Part shown: in pieces, positions 10,534 to 22,128 of the stretch
Numbering within the stretch: the stretch's first letter is position 1
How the letters are laid out: each line of letters begins with the position of its first letter
Assembly: GCA_032622095.1 (NCBI GenBank)
Contig: CP136065.1
Coordinates: 67,795,675-67,859,674 of the forward strand
Source of the DNA: Siphonodentalium dalli
Lineage: Eukaryota; Mollusca; Scaphopoda; Gadilida; Siphonodentaliidae
DNA: 64,000 nucleotides
Direction of reading: 5' to 3'
The notes under the pieces: model-generated
Seen by the model: only the letters and a program-made list of their open reading frames with translations
What the model was told of the DNA's origin: nothing
Databases searched by the model: none
Made by a program: the position numbers and the translations under genes

Positions 10534-11611
10534 GCCTCCGATGCATTCGTCTTTGTTGTTGTTGCTACCGCTAACATCACTAGACCAATACTATTTGTTG
10601 ATATTATTACATACACGTATATCGCGCGTTGTTTCTTGTCTACACTAAGTCTTGGTGTGCATTTTTTTCTTTCACTTATATTTAAAATGATGTTGGACTA
10701 TCCCGCATATGAGCTCGTCATGTTATTGTACGCCGATTTTTTTTTTTCCGGGAGTACACAACTGAGCGGAGTCCTTTTGTCTGTCCTTTTGTTCGGCAGT
10801 TTTTTTTTAAACTACATGTAGGTGTGTGGTCTTAACAAATCCCAGTCAAGTGCGAAGTTGGGTCTGGTCCAAACATTTCTGACGAGGAGGTGCCCCTTTG
10901 CCACTAAGTATTTGCAAAATAGTTTGCTATTTTGATAATAACTCAAGTTATAGTTACATGTATCAGATAGATTTCACATTTATTATGTAGATTAATCACG
11001 TTAAAATACAAGGTCGAATTTGGGTCCGGTCCGACAATTGCTGATGTAGTTAATCCCATTTTCAACATATAATTTACTGACTATTTTGATATCAGGCGAT
11101 AACGTTAGCACTGTTATGGTATTGCCTCCATACGTGCCATGCTGATCAATCACAAGTGAATACAGTTCAAGTTCGAACGTGGGTCTGATGACTATGCCCC
11201 ATTGTGTTGACTCATAATGTGTTATTTTAATTTATTTTGGAGTCTGGGTGTCAACGTTATCCTATTTATTTCATATGCCGTGTCTGGATTAGTTACATGC
11301 AAATGTAGATTGCATTTTGGTCCGTTCAAATCATTTCAAACAGAGATATACCCGTAAGACCTATAATGTACTAACTAATCTGGTGTGTAAACAACATTTA
11401 GGGAGACGTATGGCCAAACGACCTTGTTATGTGCATTATCAATTACAATGCAACACACAAATAGGAGCTAGTTAACTCTTACCATCCGATACGATAAAAT
11501 GCTATACAGACAAAAGTATTAGGCTTGTTTTATCTATTTGCCGAAAACACTTAGTAGCTTGTATTTTTGAATAGTATGTTTTTTTTATCTATTTTCAGAA
11601 AAAGGAACAAT

Positions 11612-11669
11612 ATGGGTCGACTCTTCTCAACGTTAGTAGCGTATGCATTGGTAGCTTTACATGGTCAAG
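11612..11669 (+). CDS. VPV-repeat secreted protein A, exon with signal peptide
   Basis: The ATG is followed by 19 codons (MGRLFSTLVAYALVALHGQ) plus one base, then a GTGAGT donor at 11670, so the intron is in phase 1. A pyrimidine-rich acceptor ending TATTTTCAG lies 13 bp before the ATG, so an upstream 5' UTR exon is likely. Paralogues B and C have an exon of the same design (58 and 61 nt, same phase). The hydrophobic core LVAYALVAL marks a signal peptide. The likely cleavage site is in the next exon, after VCHA. No UTR exon or promoter could be found upstream; the duplication arm stops at 10534. Confidence 0.85.
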
Positions 11670-12185
11670 GTGAGTACAAACTTCGTCCATCAGGGTAATT
11701 GTAACCAATGGGGTGTAATTATCACCAGGGTGGTGTATAACGTGACCAATCTTTGTTTGTCTTTGGGACTATTCCCAATGAACTCGTATTTGCAATTTAC
11801 CATGTACCATAATAACGCTAAGTCGCTAAATAAATGTGCAACGAAGTCCACCAACTGAGTCAGAAATAATACAAGCATGACAAGTATAATACCCTTAGTT
11901 GAGAATGTTCTTTAAACAACTTGTTGAATGGTTATGTCTCAACTGAACCCAATAATTTCTAGCTTTCTGACATAAATGTCGAACGAAATTAAAGTAGTAT
12001 ATTATATTCACGAAAAACTACTAAAGAAACTAATTGACAACGTTCACTAGCAATTTTACGCACACGGTATAGCAAAATAAATTTATCAATAACGCTTGTT
12101 GTTTCCTTTGGGCAAAACTTTGGTAGTGAGATACGGAAGAACGTGCTGCTTAATGTGGATGTAAGTGATTACATGTATAATTATA

Positions 12186-12333
12186 GGCCATGAAGACCAT
12201 GACGCGTGACGCTCTCATTGAGAGCTTTCCGATGAATGGCAACAAGCCATATTTCCGACTAAATCCTGAAAAGTTACCCATGATTCTGCTGTGGTTAAGG
12301 AGTCGATTATTTAGGGTATTACTGTATAGCAAC
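12186..12333 (+). other. Coding-like insertion in the intron of gene A, absent from B
   Basis: Compared with the intron of gene B, about 140 bp are extra here, between AATTATAG and TATAGCAAC. The insert starts with ATG at 12190 and stays open through the end of the intron into the main exon, in frame (291 codons in all). It reads DALIESFPMNGNKPYFRLNP and onward, which looks protein-like and is not repeated elsewhere in the window. Splicing from the signal exon to the preceding AG would hit a stop within eight codons. It would therefore only work as an alternative first exon. It may be a transposon or gene fragment. Confidence 0.5.
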
Positions 12334-12376
12334 ATTTTCCCAACTTATATCAGTTGTTTTATCCATATCGTTGTAG

Positions 12377-13065
12377 TATGCCATGCTGACACCACGTCAG
12401 TTACAGTCATACAACCATCCGTTGGTAATATCAACATCGGAACACCAGACTTCGATCGTCAAAACATGCTGTCCACAAATGACCCTGCTGGTTTTGATCT
12501 CAACGTCAACTCAGGTAGCCAGTTCCACACAGGCAGCCAATTCATATTCGATGGCCCTGCCACGTTTGATCAACAACTCGCAGACCCTGCTTCATTCAAT
12601 GGCGCAATCGTTGGAAACCAGGTCAACCAATTCGCAGACCAGGCGTCATTCGGTGGTGCAGTCGTTGGAAACCAGGTCAGGCATGTCGCTGGGCCATTAG
12701 TCAGCATCCCTGTTATGGCTACAAGATTCGCTCGACCGGTCACTACCCTGAACAGCGTCAACCTCCTTAGACATGTTCCCGTCCGGACTGTCAGCACAGC
12801 CAATGTCGTTAGACCCGCCACCATTCAAAGAACAAGAATGATTCCCACAATGAGGCGCTTCCAGGTTGCTCGTCCAGCAAGTGTGCCCGTCGTCAGGCAC
12901 GTCCCAGTGAACGTCTACCAGAATTATCAGCAGGTACAACACATACCAGTCCAGACTCATCAACATGTGAACGTTGTGAACAGAGTACCCGTCACATCGA
13001 CACGATTGGCAACCACCGTACAACAGAAATTTGTCCCCACCGGGACAAGATTAGTTCCTGTATAA
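12377..13065 (+). CDS. VPV-repeat secreted protein A, main exon
   Basis: It is joined to 11612-11669 across a 707-bp intron (acceptor TTGTAG at 12376). The whole protein is 248 aa. After VCHA, the predicted cleavage site, comes an acidic Asn/Gly/Gln-rich part. Two copies of an 18-residue unit of the form xASFxxAxVGNQxxxxA follow. The C-terminal half of about 130 residues is basic, nearly lysine-free and built around recurring VPV or IPV steps (RHVPVRT, RHVPVNVY, QHIPVQTH, NRVPVTST, RLVPV). There is no cysteine after the signal region and no enzyme motif. It is probably a structural extracellular protein, by inference from secretion, low complexity and gene copies; the family is not recognised. 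Confidence 0.9.
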
Positions 13066-14180
13066 ATTATGATTCATATTGATATATAGTTTATACTAAG
13101 GATCAGAGTTGTGTACTAAAATAGCTATAGTCTCAGGGTAGCTGAGCGGTAATTTATATTTAAATGAGTATGATCTGTCAGTCCGTCTCTTTTTCTGTCG
13201 TTTCTTGTTCGTCCAGACTCCTGGCCGATTTCAACCAAATGTGGTGTGGTGAGTTTTTTCCAAAATGTTGTTTTAAAAATTGTCCATTTTCGATTTAGGA
13301 AGGAGTGCAAATTAAAACAAAAATAAAAAAATGGTGTATTTATTTGTTGACTCATCAAAATGTATTTATTTTTTGGGTAATCAAAATGTTGAAACAGGCC
13401 TCTATGTCGCTGAATAAAGGCTCCCTTCTGGAGCCTGTTTCACCCAGTATATTAATAAGATCTATATTTAGTTTTGTGGAAACTCCATAACAACTTTCGA
13501 AATAATCACACAGATCTACGCGCTCCACTATATATGCAAAGCGAAATAAATTTCAATAATATTCTGTTTCGTGTAAACAATATATTGTCTATCAAATATA
13601 TAGAGTGGTGCATATATATATGATCACAAAGGTCTTTGTGATTAATCGCGTTGTTTAAGTATAAATGGAACTGACATATAAAACAATATACCAATGCTTA
13701 TTATATGGGTCATCCCTTTTCTGAAGTTTATTGACATTAAAACATAATTTCTGCCCGCTAACAGAAAACAAGGAATCCCGTCTCGTATATGGTCAATACT
13801 AACCTGGTATTAGTGAGTGACGTTAGTTTTGTTATCATTAGGGGTATACAATTATTACATTCTTGAAGCTATTTATAAGACAGTATGACTCTGGTCTGGT
13901 GTGTGCATATGTATTATACTTCATCCTCATCAATGTGTGGCTGGTCCACTATTGTTTGTCATAACCATGTGTTGAAAGTTTTATTAATAAATATAATTGG
14001 TTCACAAAATGTTTACTTGTTCGCATTTGCTACTACAATATGATTTCGCCCCATCTTAAGGCTTAAATAGTGATTAGACGAGTTTGTTGCGTTAGGCCTT
14101 ATATGGCAATTAGATGTAAGCGCGTGTGTCATGGCGTTTCTTGCTTTCAACCCATAAGATAATTATGGAGGCTGGATGCT

Positions 14181-14186
14181 AATAAA
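14181..14186 (+). promoter_or_regulatory. Candidate polyadenylation signal of gene A
   Basis: AATAAA lies in a block conserved with gene B, where the same AATAAAGACTTTAT sequence occurs on the minus strand at 33791. It is close to the outer end of the homology between arms. It would imply a 3' UTR of about 1.1 kb, so an earlier signal (for example at 13413 or 13544) may be used instead. Confidence 0.35.
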
Positions 14187-14223
14187 GACTTTATACAACA
14201 TGGCATTTATTGCAACATTGAAC

Positions 14224-14573
14224 TTGTCAGGTAAACAATACTGCGTCCTGTTCTCGTGAATATAGGAACACATACCGGGTCTATTTCAATGAGCGAAACA
14301 CGCTTATGTTGGCATTATTATGATCGCCTCAAACGATATATTATGTATGGTTGTCGATTTTGAGGTTCTTGATTTTTCACCGCTCTTTTCAGAAATCCAT
14401 AATCCGTTACATTTAATACTGAAATTTTCGAGTCAGAATTAGTTCGGTAATACTGATGCCCATAGAGATGGAAACTGCTGACTTCCGCCGAAGATTAGGC
14501 CTTGGGATGAAAGTAAAGGTGTAGAGTTCCTTTACACTTTCAATAACATGTTCGCTGAGAGGGAGGGGGGGGG
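14224..14573. other. Unassigned spacer with poly-G tract
   Basis: No supported gene is seen. A minus-strand open frame at 14413-14616 has a protein-like stretch (PNLRRKSAVSISMGISITEL) but no homology I recognise. A G-rich tract at 14561-14574 marks the 5' truncation point of the LINE fragment that follows. Confidence 0.4.
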
Positions 14574-15173
14574 GACAAAATTTACGATTTACTTGGCACA
14601 CAAACATGTGATGCATCCGACGTAGAGCAAGCTTGTGATGAAATCAGAAATTTATTTATTGATTCCGCTGAAACGGTGCTTGGGCGCTATCGGAAGAATA
14701 ATCGTGTTCAGTCAAAAACAATTAACAAGCAATGGTTTGATGAGGATTGCAGAAATCAACAGAAGCGTGTTAGGAAAGCACGAGTAAAGTATACCCGGAA
14801 CAAAACTGGTAGAAATAAATGTGTGTTTAAAGAGGCGGGTAAGACATATACAAAAATAATAAACCAAAAAAATTACAAAAATAATGAAGATTGCATTCGC
14901 GATTTACGGTCAAGCACGACGGCTAAAGACTTTTGGAGAATACTGCGGCAGCATACCACTGGAAATTATAGGGACGATAGCGGGTCACAGATACCAATAG
15001 AAGAGTTTCTAGAACATTTCAAATCCATTAACGAAACTACAGATGATATGACTGATAACATAGATACATTATTGGATGAAATGTACGACGAATGTACCGA
15101 TGAGGGACTAAATGACCCAATCGGAGAAACCGAAATTCTTAAAATTATCGAATCACCGATTAAGTCGGGATAA
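14574..15173 (+). pseudogene. LINE ORF2 fragment (linker between endonuclease and RT)
   Basis: One open frame runs from the poly-G tract to a TAA at 15171. It contains KQWFDEDCRNQQKRVRKARV and DFWRILRQHTTGNYR, typical of the region between the APE endonuclease and the reverse transcriptase in mollusc-type LINEs. It ends before the RT core (ETEILKIIESPIKSG, where KSG would lead into the conserved GPDG-like motif). It is truncated on both sides and non-functional as it stands. It differs from both larger LINEs in the window. Confidence 0.75.
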
Positions 15174-15606
15174 TCATCGTTAAATACAATATATACTAAC
15201 ATACCTTGGTACGTGTGACCCGTCTGTACACAAATTACTATCTAAACCTGAACACCGATTAAGTATATTTCGATATTTACTCGTGTGCGTATTAGGTGGA
15301 CGAAATTATCCCAACCGCATATGTGACATGTCTTGGTGGTGTTCTCTCCGACCATCACTCCAGAACGGTTTGATGTGACGATCAAATTTGTTTGATGTAA
15401 TAGACAATCGAGCTGCCTCAGAAACAACGGATACCAGTTCATTGTAAGATGCATCTCAAGTTCATGCGTGTGACCATTTTATATAAACACATATACACTA
15501 AATACTGACATGACATGTTGAGTCCACCATTGTCTCGTGGAAAGAGTGCAGGCTCCCCTAACATTACACCACATCTGTGGCTACTAATATTGCAGCCTGC
15601 TCTCCT
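15174..15606. other. Unassigned spacer
   Basis: Short open frames occur only by chance. I see no motif, repeat or RNA fold that I can support. Confidence 0.4.
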
Positions 15607-15943
15607 AAAAATAGGTTCATATTGAACGTTTTTCAAAACCTAAATACGCCCATATCGGCGTTATTTGAATCTGAATTACGCTCTATATGAACGTAAATCG
15701 GTACAAAAACAGTCGTATATGAGCGTATTCATATACAAAATACGTCCGTATCCGTATTTGGTGTACCCTATACGAAATACGCCCTTACTGGCATTATTTA
15801 ATCTAACTTTTCCCATCGACATGCCTTACCAGATTCACGCGCTCTTAATTATGTGGTTTCACTGCGACCCGCGCCATTCAACGGAATAACGGGTATACGC
15901 CCATTACTGACTTATTGCAGAATAAACTGTGTTCGTGTTCCAT

Positions 15944-17511
15944 TAAGGCCCGTTCCAAACGACGGATTTTTGTCGACTCGAATCTAATTGTATTAAAACC
16001 GTCCGTGATGCGTCTGCGGTCGATTTTGTTACAGACGGACGCATCTTTGTCGCGTCGAATCTAATACATCGGTCGATTTATTTAAAGGTGGATTCCCGGT
16101 TACCGTCAAAAATTGGTCACGCGTAGATATAGAGGCCTATATATACCGGTATATGTTATACATATATATACTAAAATACAGTATAAATTATGTATATATA
16201 TATGCGCGACTGCAGCGCGAATATATGTGCTCATGTAAATGAGGATGTATATAGTGCATGCATGTATATAATATACTATAATAGGCGCTACAAATAAATG
16301 TTATATCGTGCAACCAATTGCCATCTATATATGTGTATACCATGCATGTAAATACCGGTATACAAGAATTATTATAAATCAGAGACTACCACCCCCTACC
16401 ACTTATAATAAGGATTACCGGAATATATTAATTATTATAAATCATAGGCTACCACCCTATATCCTTTTATAATAAGGAATACCGGTATATATGAATTATT
16501 ATAATTCATAGGCTACTATCCATACCCCTCATAATAAGTAATACCGGTTTATATGAATTATTATAAAACTGAGGCTACCACTCTGCCCCTTATAATAAGG
16601 AATATCGGAATATATTAATTATTATAAATCATAGGATACCACCCTATATTCTTTATAATAAGGAATACTGTTATCTATGAATATTATGAATGATAGGCTA
16701 CTATCCCTACCCCTCATAATAAGTAATACCGGTATATATAAATTATTATAAATCATAGGCTACAACTCTGCCCCTTATAGTAAGTAATACCGGAATATAT
16801 GAATTATTATAAATAAGAGGCTACCACCCATATACCCAGCATAACAAGTAATGCGGGTATATATGAATTATTATTAATCAGTGGTACCACCCCTACCCCT
16901 TATAATAAGTAATACCGGTATATATTAATTATTATACATCAGAGACTACCACCCCTATCCCTTACAATAAGGAATATCGGTCTATGTGAATTATTATAAA
17001 TCAGTTGCTACAACCCATACCCCTTATACCGGTATATATGAATTATTATAAATCATTGATAATATATCCATTATAAGATGTGAGTCAGTGACATGCCATG
17101 TTCGTTGAGAAATCAAACTGCCATAATAATAAATAATTTCACAATGTTACCTAAGAAATTCTTATAGATATATCTTTCTTTATAACAAATAAATAAGATA
17201 AGGGGAACTCCCTGATTATTATATCATTATCATATCATTATCATAGCATTTGCATTCGTTATTCGGAAACTTTCGGCTCTTCTCGTCAGATGTATTAGAT
17301 TCGAGTCGACAAAAATCCGTCGTTTGAAACCAAGACGGATTTCAGACGCATCACCGACGAAGATTCGTCTGAATTGGACGGATATTCGTCTGTGGTGCGT
17401 CTGAGACGGATCTAATTGTTTCAAACGTCGCATTTTAGACGCAATTAATACAATTGTGGGTCTGGAATTAGATTCGAGTCGACAAAAATCCGTCGTTTGG
17501 AACGGGCCTTA
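15944..17511. mobile_element. PIF/Harbinger-like non-autonomous transposon with 45-bp perfect TIRs
   Basis: The left end TAAGGCCCGTTCCAAACGAC and onward is the exact reverse complement of the right end for 45 bp. Further subterminal inverted blocks (15990-16068 and 17288-17440) share GACGGATTTT and GACGCATC motifs. The junctions fit a TTA or TA target duplication, and ends starting GGCCCGTT with TWA targets are usual for PIF/Harbinger. There is no ORF; the interior is a tandem array. It would have to be moved by a transposase made elsewhere. Confidence 0.75.
16354..17058. repeat. 62-bp tandem array, about 12 units, with trimer higher order
   Basis: Units begin with ACCGGTATATATGAATTATT-like sequence and end TTATAATAAGTAAT. 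Neighbouring units differ, but units three apart resemble each other: those with ACCACCCTATAT, those with CTACTATCC and those with CTCTGCCCCTTATA each recur. The array therefore grew as a three-unit block. It fills the interior of the PIF/Harbinger-like element. Confidence 0.9.
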
Positions 17512-17672
17512 CGTTCATATAGAGCGTAATTCAGATTCAAATAATGGCAATATAGGCGTATTAAGGATTTTGAAATAAGTTCAATGTGAACCAATTTGCA
17601 TCAGGATATGTTGAATACTGAGCTCTTGTTGGCGCTGTTGAATCGCGGTTCGGGTACTGAACCCACCGGCCC

Positions 17673-18108
17673 GATTCGTCATCTCAGGTTTAAACCTGGT
17701 CTACGTAAACCTCTAGGTTTAAACCACCGTGAGTCAGCAAAATCCGTGGTTTAAACCCGCGACCGCAGGTCTAAGTGACGCATTCGTCATCTCTGGTTTA
17801 AACCTGGTTCAGCCAGTCCAGTGGTTTAGCAGTAGTGTCTCTGTATCGTCGAGATAAATAATCGTACTTTCCTAATGCGGACCGCCTCGTTTTATTGATT
17901 GCGAAAATCAATAATTACGACAGCGACCATATTTTGATTGGAAATTTATAAGCGAGAAGCACTCACACCTATAAAGCATGTGGGGTTAAGTTTTTGTCAA
18001 TTTCGATATTTTGTTTGCATTTTATAAGCTTAAACCGGCAACTAAACCATCTAATTCGGCGGTCCAGCTAAACCAGCTTTACCGATGCTAAACTTGAGAT
18101 GACGAATC
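17673..18108. mobile_element. MITE-like inverted-repeat element
   Basis: GATTCGTCATCTCAGGTTTA at the left pairs with TAAACTTGAGATGACGAATC at the right. Internal AGGTTTAAACC-type motifs and a second GCATTCGTCATCTCTGG occur inside. It is about 436 bp and non-coding. It is probably a non-autonomous DNA transposon, with no clear target duplication. Confidence 0.65.
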
Positions 18109-19153
18109 CGTCTTTTCTTCATCGCGGTTTAGAATTATCAAACAATCAATCAAAGGGTGGAGCTGCAAATTATCTCGAGTGAGGGCGTGTCTGGGTGGCG
18201 ACTGCCGACTGGAGTTATCATGTCACAGTTGATTCGTTCGCACGCGAGCTTTGCTCAGATGTGGACATGTTCCTTCAATATGATTTTCACAACTATCTTC
18301 TGTGTTTTCTTTTGCTTGTGGCAATCACAAATACTGGTGTTTTCTATACGAATTCATTTGAATGGTTCAACGTTTTAATTTTGACACCAAAACCATGCTA
18401 CTGCATGAACAGATATGCTATACACATAGTTTGCAATCATAAACTTATATTGCTATATGAGTCAAATATATGATAACATATTTTGATGTAGATCAGGCCA
18501 CAAAGCTCTACTCTGGCTCCGTCCATAAATTCCCATAATATTCCACCAGTTCAAAACCTGGGAAATTTTTGATTTTCTCCACGACGGAAAATGTATTTAT
18601 TGAAAAAAAGCAACGCATGTAATATGATTGCCCACTTCAATCCGATCAGATGTCGCTTCTGGTGTGCACTCATAAGCAAATTGCTTTTGCTTGACTGACC
18701 TCTTGGTCCAGTATTGACTCGATTATGCAGCCTTTATCCAGCGTCAGAGGGGCCTGCGGCCCCTTCGTGTGAACGGAGCCTGCGTCAAATTTGCGCACAT
18801 TTTGAACATTTTAATTAAAAAAATATTTAAATATTGTTTCTTGTTAGAATTCCTTACTCAAATTAACAACACAATTTTTCATTTTTTTAAAATAAAGTTT
18901 TCTTATTTTCAAATCAGTTTTAGAACAGTTGCGAACAGACAGACGGACATACATATAAACAGCTCCTATACTCTTTAATATATACATATATAAATGTAAA
19001 TACACCAATATTTTTCTTTGCGAGTAAAGCATCGTGTAGAAAATCTATCACAAACAAAGTGATAAACAACGCGTGAAACTCGTGCTGATAGACATGCCCT
19101 TTGTCAGATGATTTAAACCAACAAAGAGATCGGATTAATGGTCAATGAGCGTG
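18109..19153. other. Unassigned spacer
   Basis: Two overlapping plus-strand frames (18157-18378 and 18195-18473) contain hydrophobic stretches but show no codon pattern or homology I can support. A small hairpin (GGGCCTGCGGCCC, about 18753) is present. Otherwise the sequence is AT-rich. Confidence 0.35.
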
Positions 19154-19158
19154 CACGT

Positions 19159-19319
19159 TGTTATGATATCACCAAGACAATTATCATGGAATAAGATGAC
19201 TTTAATTGAATTCTGTAATGAACGTGATACGGAAATAAACTTGTTAGAATCCCATCTAAATAATAGGTCGTTCATATCAGCGACTGATACAGAACGCTAG
19301 AATAATACATAGTAACACA
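19159..19319 (-). repeat. 3' LTR of the Gypsy element
   Basis: It is 161 bp, starting TGTTATGATATC and ending AACACA on the + strand. It is identical to 31319-31479 except at one position (T here, C there, in TTGAAYTCTG). The near identity shows a recent insertion. Confidence 0.97.
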
Positions 19320-19344
19320 TCTCTCTTTCTCTCTCTGTCTCTTT
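19320..19344 (-). promoter_or_regulatory. Polypurine tract of the Gypsy element
   Basis: On the minus strand an AAAAGAGACAGAGAGAG-type purine run ends directly at the 3' LTR. This is where plus-strand DNA synthesis is primed in LTR elements. Confidence 0.85.
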
Positions 19345-19410
19345 TGTGTGTGACGTAACGAAATTACAATGAACAGTTTTGTCAGTTACGTTCACACATG
19401 TCGTAACATC

Positions 19411-19878
19411 TTACAGTTCCTCGATCAGTCGTCGAGGTTGATGTCTTGTACGACCGCTCCGTCGAGGGACATCTCCCGTGGGTGGAGTCAGTGGGCCCGT
19501 TGAACTGATACTGATGTTAGCCGGTGATTGATTTGGGTGGCTTATCGCCATGCGTTTCAATCACTGTCCCGTATATGTCCCACCGCTTGGTCTTATGACA
19601 CTGAACTGCAACTTTACTTCCAACAGTTAATTCAGGTAAACACCTCGACTTCCTGTTATAGTGTTGCTCAAGTTTATCTCGAATTTGCGACGCGTTCTCG
19701 TCAGCGGTTTTGATTGACATTTGCCATTCTGGCGCAAAAGCGCGTTTATGGACAGGGAGCGTATCTCGAGCAGGGTGTCCGAAAACTATCTGCGCAGGTG
19801 ATCGTCCGTCGTTGCGTGGCGTATTTCTCCATTGTAATAGTCCTTTTTGCCAATGGTCCATATCAACTGATTTTTCAC
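19411..19878 (-). pseudogene. Gypsy integrase C-terminal part
   Basis: This continues the integrase reading frame broken at 27465. It includes DHWQKGLLQWRNTP, GRSPAQIVFGHP and QHYNRKSRCLPELTVGSKV. A basic tail (VPRRSGRTRHQPRRLIEEL) lies in a shifted frame after about 19520 and ends at TAA 19411-19413. This is the part of integrase that follows the catalytic core, plus the C-terminal DNA-binding tail. The segment also carries the left copy of the LINE's target duplication (19865-19878). Confidence 0.85.
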
Positions 19879-20391
19879 GTGACCAATATGGACGCCAGGT
19901 AACAAATTTTGTAAACAGTTCTGAAATTCCTTGTTTAGTGCGCAATATGATATTTCGAAAAACGGGAGTGTAGCGAGATTCACGAGGATTGTTCACACTA
20001 TTCCGATGTGATTGAAACGTGTCTGATAATTCGGCTCATGTGGATATTTTGATGATTCAAAGAGGATTATCTTTCATCTTTCGTAAGTTCGTCATTTCAT
20101 GCATAACGTCGCAAGTCGAATTTACCTGATGACATTCCTCTCACATATTAATGCTGAATAATCTACATTAACTCCTGTTGTGTTATGAACTGACAATTAA
20201 AAAAAAAATCATTTTGACCTTATGTGAAGAAAAACTGTGAAAATTTTCAAAATTGACCTTTCACCCCAGCATACCCAATTAGCTGGGTTGAACCAGCCAA
20301 TCACAATCGTCAGTTGTGTTTACGAGACATTCCACAGCTACAACTATATCGTAAAATTGTGCAGACAAGCTGAACAATCGCCATTTCGAGC

Positions 20392-21294
20392 ATGAACGAG
20401 AATGACAAACGTGCGCGCGGGTCTGACGACAGTTCATTATCACCAATGGACTCAAAGAAACAGAGAGAACTCAGTCGTGTGGGGAGTTCCCCTGTTTTCG
20501 GAATCGGCGATCCGTACGATAACAGTACGTTTGATGACGAAAACTCTCAGCCTCAAAAACCAACGGGCATGCCATACAGTTCCCAGGCTGGAGAATTACT
20601 GAGAGAGTTCAAAATAGCTCTCCAAGATCCCGAATTCCAAAATTCCATGCGCAGTATTTTCAAAAGCGTCTGTACTGAGTCCAACATCAATTTGCAGGCC
20701 AGAGTCACTAAACTTGAGGATTCGAATGCGGACATGGAACGAAGAGTGGGAATCCTAGAAGAAGGCCTTAAAATGAAGGACGCATGGATATATCAACTCG
20801 AATCCGACATTGATGGACTGAAACAGTACGGCATTCGCAACTCACTACGCATCACCGGGGTTGCGGAATCTCGTGGAGAGTCGGTCCAGGATATTGTGAA
20901 AAATCTTGGTGAAGAGATCGGCGTTACCGTGGAGCCCGAAGACATCGAAAGAACACATCGATCAGGGAAGATTGGTAGCCAAAGATCCATCTTGGTAAGG
21001 TTTCACCATTATAAGAAACGGGATAAATTCTATCGCGCTATAGCAGCCCTAAAAAACTCTAGGACATATAAGGGTGTCTTCGTTAACGAGCACACTACCA
21101 ACAATCGTTCTCAGATGGCCGGAGTATGTAGAAAGCTGAAGAAAGACCAGTTGATAGAGTCTACGTGGACATTCAACGGCATTATATTCGTGAAAGACTG
21201 GGCCGCGACAGTTCACAGGATCGACAGCTTTGGAGAGTTCGACGATTTCAGAAGGCAACTCTTCAGCCCACCTCGTAAGCCTCGTGGCACATAA
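20392..21294 (+). CDS. LINE ORF1: coiled-coil, RRM-type RNA-binding protein
   Basis: 300 aa from a good ATG. The N-terminal 90 residues are polar and Ser/Asp-rich. A coiled coil follows at about 95-145 (ARVTKLEDSNADMERRVGIL). Then comes an RRM (NSLRITGV at about 148; ERTHRSGK; RSILVRFHHYKKRDKFYRA) and a C-terminal domain. This is the trimeric ORF1p design known from L1- and CR1-like elements: it binds element RNA in cytoplasmic particles and acts as a chaperone during target-primed reverse transcription. The ORF is intact. Confidence 0.9.
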   Translation: MNENDKRARGSDDSSLSPMDSKKQRELSRVGSSPVFGIGDPYDNSTFDDENSQPQKPTGMPYSSQAGELLREFKIALQDPEFQNSMRSIFKSVCTESNINLQARVTKLEDSNADMERRVGILEEGLKMKDAWIYQLESDIDGLKQYGIRNSLRITGVAESRGESVQDIVKNLGEEIGVTVEPEDIERTHRSGKIGSQRSILVRFHHYKKRDKFYRAIAALKNSRTYKGVFVNEHTTNNRSQMAGVCRKLKKDQLIESTWTFNGIIFVKDWAATVHRIDSFGEFDDFRRQLFSPPRKPRGT

Positions 21295-22085
21295 ACATCA
21301 GTTATGACACTTTGACAGCCCACATATATTGTTCTGTCAGATTAACCCAGCATTGTCTGTATATGTGTTCCCCTGTGTCCACCGACGCGCACTAGTACAC
21401 ACTACAACCACCAAATTAATCGAATACGCACAGTAAGCCGTATACGATAAATAAGCACTTGAAACAAGTTCCATTAGCTGGCATAATTATAGGGACGAGG
21501 AAGTAAATAATACCATGCATAAACACCATATCATTATATATTATAATTCGATGCAATAGGGCATCAAACTAGCCATCTATGTCCTTGCTAATAAAAATCG
21601 ACATGCGATATTACTCCGCCAAATCAATCAAACGCTCACTTACGGTATACTATACATTCCAGCTCTCTTTTATCGGCCATCTTAGGATCTATCCGCATTA
21701 TATCGAGGTGCACCGACACCGATAGAGTTACTCTTCTTTGTGTCCGTGATTATGCATGATCACAATGTCCTCGCTATAATCAAGTCTACATATTGTCTTC
21801 AACAGCAGATGTTGTTACTGGGACCTGGAACCGTGATTGCATCTTTAAGAAATTTATGCTACTTATACACAAGCTTAATACTATTCCTGTAGTATATATA
21901 ACTCATGTGACCGACCTGTCCACTAAACACATTTTGATTAACGAAAGAATCCGACGGCATCAGACATGCCAATGGAGGTAACTCTATCCAAAGAGTTACA
22001 TCCCTAGCTCGAGTTACATTTATAGACATACTGACTGGCCAACAAAACACACATCGTTTAAAGTGACTGACGATTACTTGACTTG

Positions 22086-22128
<43 letters not shown>

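Larger units (their letters stand above)
10534..14223 (+). repeat. Arm 1 of an inverted segmental duplication (contains gene A)
   Basis: This arm is homologous, in reverse complement, to 33749-37732. Matching points include the CCTCCNATGNATTCGTCT block at 10534 with 37732, gene A with gene B including introns, the 13800-14050 block with 33900-34170, and the AATAAAGACTTTAT block at 14181 with 33779. Homology covers introns and flanks as well as exons, so this was a DNA-level duplication. Several indels separate the arms, so it is not recent. Non-gene parts (10545-11598 and 13066-14223) hold only low-copy and dispersed repeat sequence. Confidence 0.9.
15607..17598. mobile_element. Older palindromic (foldback-type) element, split by a nested insertion
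   Basis: About 85 bp at 15607-15692 recur inverted at about 17508-17598; both include TTTGAATCTGAATTACGCTC and CTATATGAACGTAA. On the right the arm abuts the inner element exactly. On the left 250 bp intervene. The match between arms runs through the TTA at the junction, so the inner element entered a TTA or TA site inside this older element. No transposase is seen. Confidence 0.65.

Noticed and set aside
12570-13023. Long antisense frames opposite gene A, with counterparts opposite B (34721-35047) and C (54626-55057)
   Set aside because: They exist because the sense coding sequence is constrained and lacks certain codons. They have no conserved start, and the sense genes have clear exon structure.
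18157-18473. Two overlapping membrane-like open frames
   Set aside because: Hydrophobic residues follow from T-rich sequence. There is no homology, repeat or splice evidence.
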